Positions 59,115-64,000 of a stretch of DNA of 64,000 nt are shown here, one piece after another. The stretch is taken from NCBI GenBank assembly GCA_020632875.1, contig JACKET010000009.1, positions 124,001 to 188,000 of the forward strand. Direction: 5' to 3'. This DNA is from Alphaproteobacteria bacterium. Lineage in GTDB: Bacteria; Myxococcota_A; UBA796; GCA-2862545. Positions within the stretch are counted from its first letter, which is position 1. Every line of letters begins with the position of its first letter. A model generated the notes under the pieces. The model made no database searches. It saw only the letters and a list, made by a program, of their open reading frames with translations, and was not told the origin of the DNA. Both the position numbers and the translations under genes were made by a program.

Positions 59115-60017
59115 TCAGAGGCTCGTGATCTCGATCCGGTCGGGCTCGATCCCGAATCGCCGCTGACCCCGCCGCACCTGGACGACCGCCGCCGCGCCGT
59201 CGACCCCCGCGGCGCCCAGCTGGCCGCGCGCCCGGTAGATGCCGACGTTCAGCGCGTTGCTGTCGGTGCCCAGCATCTTCAGCAGTCGATCGCGGTCGAG
59301 CCAGCCCTGCTCGGCGAGCGGGAGCTCGGCGTCGGCCAGGCGTGCCCGGGCGAGCGTGAGCAGGATGTAGCCGTGCTCGCGGGCCTCGAGGCGCGTCTCC
59401 TTGCCGCGGTGGACCACCGCGATCTCGACGTGCTCCTCGTCCATCGACACCGCGAACCTCAGCCGCACCGTGTCGAGCGTGGGACCCGCATCGATGGTCG
59501 CCGTGCCCTCGAGGCTCGCCGGGAGCCGGACGGTCCACGCGCGACCGCCCACCATCACGGCCTCGCCGTCGGTCACGGGACCCACGTCGTCGCCGCGCTC
59601 CGCGACCCACGCGCCGCGCGCGTCGGCGTACACCACGACCTCGGGGCTGGACCCGTCGGGCAGCGCGAGGATGCCGTCTTCGGCGACCACGAGGCGCCCG
59701 GACGGGTCTTCGGCCAGCGCAGCGGGCGCGCCGTCGTCGACCATCACGAAGCCCCCGGTGCGACCGAAGCCCAGCGAGGACCCCTTCGCGACCGTGCGCG
59801 TCGCGCCGGGCTCGAGCCGCTCGCCGTCGACGAACGTGCCGTTCCGGCTGCCGAGGTCGCGCAGCACCCAGTCGGCACCGGTCCACGCGAGCGTCGCGTG
59901 CTCGCCGCTGACGTGCTTGTCGTCCAGCCGGAGCGCGCAGCTCGCCGCGCGCCCGACCAACATCCGCGACGGAACCGGCCGCACGGCCCCCGTCTCCACC
60001 TGCTTCAACGTCGCCAT
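59115..60017 (-). CDS. FHA-winged-helix regulator
   Basis: A 300-aa cytoplasmic protein. The N-terminal FHA domain is complete: VGRAASCALRL (Gly22-Arg23), HVSGEHATL (Ser38, His40) and LGSRNGTFVDGERL (Asn59-Gly60-Thr61). A middle beta-rich part (about 90-200) repeats FHA-like text. The C-terminal 85 residues resemble an OmpR-type winged helix (HGYILLTLARARLADAELPL, NALNVGIYRARGQL, VQVRRGQRRFGI), so the protein probably binds DNA when it reads a phosphorylated partner. It is divergent from a nitroreductase gene with a 39-base gap, which is a likely site of its own control. No active kinase partner is encoded in this window. Confidence 0.85.
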   Translation of the reverse strand: MATLKQVETGAVRPVPSRMLVGRAASCALRLDDKHVSGEHATLAWTGADWVLRDLGSRNGTFVDGERLEPGATRTVAKGSSLGFGRTGGFVMVDDGAPAALAEDPSGRLVVAEDGILALPDGSSPEVVVYADARGAWVAERGDDVGPVTDGEAVMVGGRAWTVRLPASLEGTATIDAGPTLDTVRLRFAVSMDEEHVEIAVVHRGKETRLEAREHGYILLTLARARLADAELPLAEQGWLDRDRLLKMLGTDSNALNVGIYRARGQLGAAGVDGAAAVVQVRRGQRRFGIEPDRIEITSL

Positions 60018-60056
60018 GGCGCCATGATAAGGCAATTCGCTCTCCCGGGAGCCCGC

Positions 60057-60614
60057 TTGCCCTCGATCCACGAAACGATCCGCACCCGCCGGACGATTCA
60101 CGACTACGCCCCCGTCCCCGTCCCCGAGGAGGCGATCCAGCGCGCGCTCGAAGCCGCGCACTGCGCGCCCTGCCACAAGACGACCTGGCCGTGGCGGTTC
60201 ACCCGGGTCGGCCCCCGCGCGCGGGAGGCGCTGTTCGCGCTGAACGTCCGCCTGAAGGGCGCGAAAGCCCCCCTCGATCCGCGCCAGGCCGCGAAGCTCC
60301 GCGAGAAGATGATGGATCCGGGCGCCCTGATCGTCGCGAGCCAGGTCGTGTCCGCCGATCCCGAGCGGCTGCGCGAGGACTACGCCGCCGTGGCCTGCGC
60401 GATCCAGAACTTCAGCCTGTCGCTGACGGCCGACGGCGTGGGCTCGAAGTGGGGCACGGGCGGCATCACGCGCCACGCCGAGGCCTACGCGCTCCTCGGC
60501 ATCGACCCCGCCGTCGAGCAGATCGTCGGGTTCCTCTGGGTCGGGCAGCCGAGCCGGCCGCACCCGGCGCCCGTCCGTCCGCCCCTGTCCGCGCACGTCC
60601 GCACCACCGACTGA
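60057..60614 (+). CDS. Nitroreductase-family oxidoreductase
   Basis: A 185-aa FMN-dependent enzyme. I prefer TTG 60057 because GGGAG lies 5 bases upstream and because the family normally starts a few residues before the IRTRRTIHDY motif; ATG 60024 would add 11 residues and leave only 6 bases to the divergent gene. The N-terminal IRTRRTIHDYAPVPVPEEAI binds FMN phosphate; APCHKTTWPWRF and the late GLGITRHAEAYALLGI-like stretch (GTGGITRHAEAYALLGIDP) match. The substrate is unknown. A GTG-started TatD-like gene follows after 4 bases, so they are co-expressed. Confidence 0.88.
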   Translation: MPSIHETIRTRRTIHDYAPVPVPEEAIQRALEAAHCAPCHKTTWPWRFTRVGPRAREALFALNVRLKGAKAPLDPRQAAKLREKMMDPGALIVASQVVSADPERLREDYAAVACAIQNFSLSLTADGVGSKWGTGGITRHAEAYALLGIDPAVEQIVGFLWVGQPSRPHPAPVRPPLSAHVRTTD

Positions 60615-60618
60615 CCGC

Positions 60619-61347
60619 GTGGGCTACGACGCGCACACCCACCTCGACTTCCCCGGCGTGCCCGACGGAGCCGTGGAGCGGGCCCGCGCCGCCGGGATCA
60701 CGGGCTGGTGCATCGCTGGCGCCGACCCCGCGAACTGGGCGCGGGTCGTCGACACGGCGCGCGCCACGGGGGGCCACTTCGCCCTCGGCATCCACCCGTG
60801 GTTCGCCGCCGCCTGCGACCCCGAGCCCACGCTCGCGGGCCTCGACGCGCTGGCGACCCCCGATGCGTACGGCGAGATCGGGCTCGATCGGGGGTCCGAC
60901 GGCTATCCGGACGCCCAGCGCGCCGTGGCCCGCGCACAGCTCGCCCTCGCCCGGGAGCGCGACCGGCCCGTCGTCCTGCACTGTGTCCACGCCCACGGTG
61001 AGCTGCTCGATCTGCTCGTGTCCGACGGCCTCCCCGCGGCGGGGGGCCTGCTGCACGCCTTCACGGGCGCTCCGGAGCTGGCGCGGCGCTACCAGGCGCT
61101 CGGGCTGTGCCTGTCGTACGGCCCGTCCGTCCGCCGCTCGGAGCGGGCGCTGCGGTCCGCGCGCGAGACCCGTCCCGACCGGCTGCTGCTCGAGACCGAC
61201 GCCCCCGAAGGCGCCCCGGAGCCCGCCGCCCTGATCGCCCTCGCCGACTGGCTCGCACCGCGCTGCGGCCTCGACCCGGCCGGATTACTCGCTGCGACGG
61301 CCGCGAACGCACGCGCGCTGTTCCCCCGCGACCCGGAGTCCCCATGA
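60619..61347 (+). CDS. TatD-family metal-dependent hydrolase
   Basis: A 242-aa TIM-barrel enzyme of the TatD class (DNase or related phosphoesterase). Metal ligands are visible: His6 and His8 in DAHTHLDF, Glu86 in YGEIGLD, His121 in VVLHCVHAHGE, His146 in LLHAFTG, and Asp194 in LLLETDAPEG. The GTG start follows the nitroreductase stop by 4 bases, and the next gene overlaps its stop by ATGA. The usual LIxx[HD]xDxxA second helix motif is shortened (FPGVPDGAVERAR). All metal ligands are present, so activity is expected; the true substrate is unclear. Confidence 0.92.
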   Translation: MGYDAHTHLDFPGVPDGAVERARAAGITGWCIAGADPANWARVVDTARATGGHFALGIHPWFAAACDPEPTLAGLDALATPDAYGEIGLDRGSDGYPDAQRAVARAQLALARERDRPVVLHCVHAHGELLDLLVSDGLPAAGGLLHAFTGAPELARRYQALGLCLSYGPSVRRSERALRSARETRPDRLLLETDAPEGAPEPAALIALADWLAPRCGLDPAGLLAATAANARALFPRDPESP

Positions 61348-64000
61348 GCCTGCCCGGTCCCCTCGCCGCGCTCGACCTGGGCGAGCCCGCGCTCGGCTTC
61401 CTCCGCACCGCCGGCCAGGTCCCGTTCACGGGCGACGACGGGGAGGAGAAGCTCGCCTCGATCTGGTTCGTCGTCTGCCGCACGCGGTGCTGGCTCGTCG
61501 CGGCGACCAACGACCACCAGTGGTCCGTCGGCGACACCGACGTCGACCTCGACAAGGGGTGGACGTGGGACGCCGTGCGCGTCGGGGCATGGTCCACCCC
61601 GCTGCGCTCCGGCACGCGGGGCCAGGCCGCGCAGCTCCTCAAGCAGTGGCGGCTGTCCGACCGGGGCGGCAGCTCCGTGCCGGCGCCCACGGCGGACGAT
61701 CCCGGCACCCGCGCCCCCGTCGCGGCCGGCGCGCAGAACGTCCCCGAGTGGCTCGCGACCGACATCCGCTCCGACCCGGAGGCGCGCTGGCTCTTCGCCT
61801 TCGAGACCGACCGGGAGCACGCGTTCGTCGCGCGGAACGGCACCCTCGTGCGCGCGCCGCTGTGGTTCGCGGTCAGCGACCGCGCCGTGGTCGTCGTGGC
61901 GCAGGGGCCCGTCGAGCCGTTCGTCCGCGAGGTCCGTCCCCCGGTGGAGCTGAAGAAGCGCGCCACGGCGCGAGATCTGCTCATCGCCGACGGCTGGGAG
62001 CTGCCGGGGGCGCTCGTCGACCGGATGACCCCGCTCGCCCACGAGCTCGCGAACGCGTCTCCCGGGGACCGCTGGGAGGTCGCGGTGCGCCAGGCCCTCG
62101 ACGCGAGCGAGCCCGACCGGGCCGTGGCCCTCGTGCGCGAGGCCTTCGTGCTCGGGCGACACGCGCCGTGCTGGAGCTGGATCGGGCTGCTCGCGTTCGA
62201 GCGCGACCCGCTGGCCGCCACGGGAGCCGCGCTGCACGCGCTCGAAGCCCAGCCGGACGCCGATCTCCGCGCGATGGCGCTCGCCTGGGCCCACCGTCGT
62301 GCGACCGCGCGGTCCGCCACGGCGCTGATGCCCGCCGGGCTCCTCGCGGACTGCCCGGTCCCGCCGCGGCCCGAGGGGCTCCCGTGGCCTCCGGACGGGC
62401 CGATCGAGGTGTGGGCCTGCGCCGGCATCCTCGCCGGGCGGGTGGACGACGGCCTCGCCGCGTGGGCGAGCCGCGGGGACTCTCCGCGGGTGCAGCAGGC
62501 CCGCGCCGCGACGGAAGCCGCTGCGGGCGCGGACGACGCGTGGCGCTCGTGGTGGACGACCGCCCGCGAGTGGCGCGGCCGCGATGCCGAGGCCGCGACC
62601 GCCGCGGTGGAGCGCGCGATCACGCTGGCGCCCGACCCGGCCGAGCTGCACTGGCGCGCCGGCGCGTGGCACCTCGAGGACGGCGACGACCCGACGGACC
62701 ACTGGCGGGTGGCGCTCCCCGCGCTCCCGCCCGCGGATCTGGAGCAGCCGGCGGACGCCTGGCGGCGCGCCGCGAACCTCGCCGAGGCCGAAGAGGCCTG
62801 GGAGGCCGCGGCGGCGTGCTTCGCGAAGGTCCGGGCGCTGGATCCGGAGGAGCGCGCGACGCTCGTGCGCGAGGCCGAGCTGCTGGAGGACCGCCTGGAC
62901 CGGCTGCCCGAGGCGGTCGACGTGCTCCGCGAGCTGGCGTCCCGCACGGAGCGCGTCGTCGAGCCCGACCCACCGCGGTGGCGCGTGTGGACGGAGATCG
63001 CGCGCACCGTCGGACTGCTCGATGCCCGCGAGGACCGCGCGGACCATCCGGAGGTCCTCGCCGCGCTCAAGGAGGCCGTGCGCGGCGACTTCCTGGTGCC
63101 CGAGGCGTACGACGAGGCGCTCGCGATCTCCGAGGGCATGGTCGCGGAGCCCCAGCGCGCGTGGTGGCGGCACGTCCGCTCGGCGCTGGCGGGGGGTGAC
63201 GACGGCGCGGCGCGAACGCCGGTCCGGAGCCTGAAGGGCGAGGCGCTCGACGCGCTGCATCCCGGCGGCGTGGGCTGGCTGGAGCGCGCCCGCCAGAGCC
63301 TCGACACGAGCGATCCGCCGCCCGTCGCCGACCTGACGCGCGGGCTCGAGCGCGTGCAGCCCGCGAAGTGGCCCCAGATGTCCGCGGCGATCTCGAGCCT
63401 CTCCGAGGCCCTCGGAATCGAGCCGCCCGCGACGTACCTCTTCCGGGGGGACGGCGCGTGGGGGCTGTCGGCGTGGCCCACCGAGCCTCCCCTCGTCCTC
63501 GTGGGGCACGACCACCTCGAGGACGAGCACCCGATGGGGATGCACCGCGAGGCGCTGGCGTTCGCGCTCGCCGTCGAGCTCGTGCACCTCGCGGCGCGGC
63601 ACCCGCTGCTCGCCTTCGACGGCGGGCTGGTCGGCACGAGCCGCTCGGTCTACCAGGCGTTCGGGCGCTACGCCGGGGCCGCCGAGACGGTGATGGACGT
63701 GGTGACCCTGCTCCCCGGCGTCGACCAGATCGCGAAGATCCAGACGATCATCAAGCTCTCCCGCCGGGTGTTCACGGCGCGGTCGGTCGTCGACAAGACC
63801 ACCGGATTCGCCGAGACCGGCATGAGCCTGCTCGGCTGGGGCTCCGACCCGGAGCAGAGCGTCGGAAGGCGCTTCCAGGGCGCGGCGATCCAGTTCCGCA
63901 TCCAGGCCGACCGCGCCGCGCTCCTGCTCACGGGCGATCTGCACGGCGCCATCGAGGCGATCCTGCTGGGCCAGCCCGGCAAGCGGCTCCAGCTCGAGAA
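61344..64000 (+). CDS. Large TPR-like protein, cut by right edge
   Basis: The frame from ATG 61344 stays open to the right edge (885 codons seen). It shows consistent G/C third positions and strong coupling to tatD (ATGA). There is no signal peptide. Residues 1-230 form a mixed alpha/beta part rich in Trp (EEKLASIWFVVCRTRCWLVA, ATNDHQWSVGDTDVDLDKGW), with a second similar half (ARWLFAFETDREHAFVARNG). Residues about 240-640 are TPR-like helical repeats (LHWRAGAWHLEDGDDPTDHW, WEAAAACFAKVRALDPEERA). The last visible part contains HREALAFALAVELVHLAARH, a helix with an ExxH pattern that may be structural. I do not recognise the family. Confidence 0.72.
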   Translation, partial: MSLPGPLAALDLGEPALGFLRTAGQVPFTGDDGEEKLASIWFVVCRTRCWLVAATNDHQWSVGDTDVDLDKGWTWDAVRVGAWSTPLRSGTRGQAAQLLKQWRLSDRGGSSVPAPTADDPGTRAPVAAGAQNVPEWLATDIRSDPEARWLFAFETDREHAFVARNGTLVRAPLWFAVSDRAVVVVAQGPVEPFVREVRPPVELKKRATARDLLIADGWELPGALVDRMTPLAHELANASPGDRWEVAVRQALDASEPDRAVALVREAFVLGRHAPCWSWIGLLAFERDPLAATGAALHALEAQPDADLRAMALAWAHRRATARSATALMPAGLLADCPVPPRPEGLPWPPDGPIEVWACAGILAGRVDDGLAAWASRGDSPRVQQARAATEAAAGADDAWRSWWTTAREWRGRDAEAATAAVERAITLAPDPAELHWRAGAWHLEDGDDPTDHWRVALPALPPADLEQPADAWRRAANLAEAEEAWEAAAACFAKVRALDPEERATLVREAELLEDRLDRLPEAVDVLRELASRTERVVEPDPPRWRVWTEIARTVGLLDAREDRADHPEVLAALKEAVRGDFLVPEAYDEALAISEGMVAEPQRAWWRHVRSALAGGDDGAARTPVRSLKGEALDALHPGGVGWLERARQSLDTSDPPPVADLTRGLERVQPAKWPQMSAAISSLSEALGIEPPATYLFRGDGAWGLSAWPTEPPLVLVGHDHLEDEHPMGMHREALAFALAVELVHLAARHPLLAFDGGLVGTSRSVYQAFGRYAGAAETVMDVVTLLPGVDQIAKIQTIIKLSRRVFTARSVVDKTTGFAETGMSLLGWGSDPEQSVGRRFQGAAIQFRIQADRAALLLTGDLHGAIEAILLGQPGKRLQLE

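Overview
The window reads as a very GC-rich bacterial chromosome segment with codons ending mostly in G or C. Several traits point to the Myxococcota or a close deltaproteobacterial relative. These are a giant secreted protein built from DCDD / DGIDNDCDG calcium-type repeats and ending in a MYXO-CTERM sorting signal, a second MYXO-CTERM-like protein (a trypsin-family protease), many lipoproteins, FHA proteins and kinase-like proteins. The placement is an inference from gene content.

Layout. 1-3.7 kb (minus): a lipoprotein cut by the left edge, nqrM, a membrane-anchored coiled-coil protein and apbE. 3.8-6.05 kb (plus): an exported protein with two anthrax-lethal-factor-like zinc peptidase domains. 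6.06-13.6 kb (minus): a complete nqrABCDEF operon for the Na+-translocating NADH:quinone reductase, followed by a lipoprotein and a pseudokinase. NqrM and ApbE are the expected maturation factors for this enzyme. 13.7-15.7 kb (plus): a HEAT-repeat protein and RNase HII. 16.2-18.9 kb (minus): a two-TM protein, RNase HI and a double hot-dog MaoC-type dehydratase. 18.9-23.2 kb (plus): an M50 membrane peptidase, a degenerate kinase-like protein, a zinc-ribbon/TerB-like protein and a MoxR ATPase. 26.1-33.4 kb: an acidic single-TM protein (minus) and the 2177-aa repeat protein (plus). 33.5-41.6 kb (minus): a seven-gene block coding for a FecR-like protein, a CHASE2 sensor, a CsgG-like lipoprotein-family protein, an exported TPR-CHAT protease, RNase Z, a small Asp-rich lipoprotein and a PPi-type phosphofructokinase. 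41.7-43.8 kb: glutamine-dependent NAD synthetase. 45.1-52.4 kb: a TolB-like propeller, a secreted trypsin, an ABC exporter pair, an M13 lipoprotein peptidase and a Kelch lipoprotein. 53.8-61.3 kb: a TPR-FHA protein, a lipoprotein alpha/beta hydrolase with a small partner, an FHA-winged-helix regulator, a nitroreductase and a TatD-type hydrolase. A long protein of unknown function runs off the right edge.

The most unusual part is the non-coding DNA. Five large gene-free islands (15.7-16.2, 23.2-26.1, 43.8-45.1, 52.4-53.8 and 58.4-59.1 kb) all lie between convergent genes. They are mosaics of shared palindromic repeat modules, labelled A to G here. One composite of modules C-C-D-E occurs twice in opposite orientation, 20 kb apart. 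Its hairpins keep base pairing through compensatory changes and its module D keeps a fixed 57-84-57 geometry. I saw no rRNA, tRNA, CRISPR array, cas gene, transposase, integrase, reverse transcriptase or phage gene.
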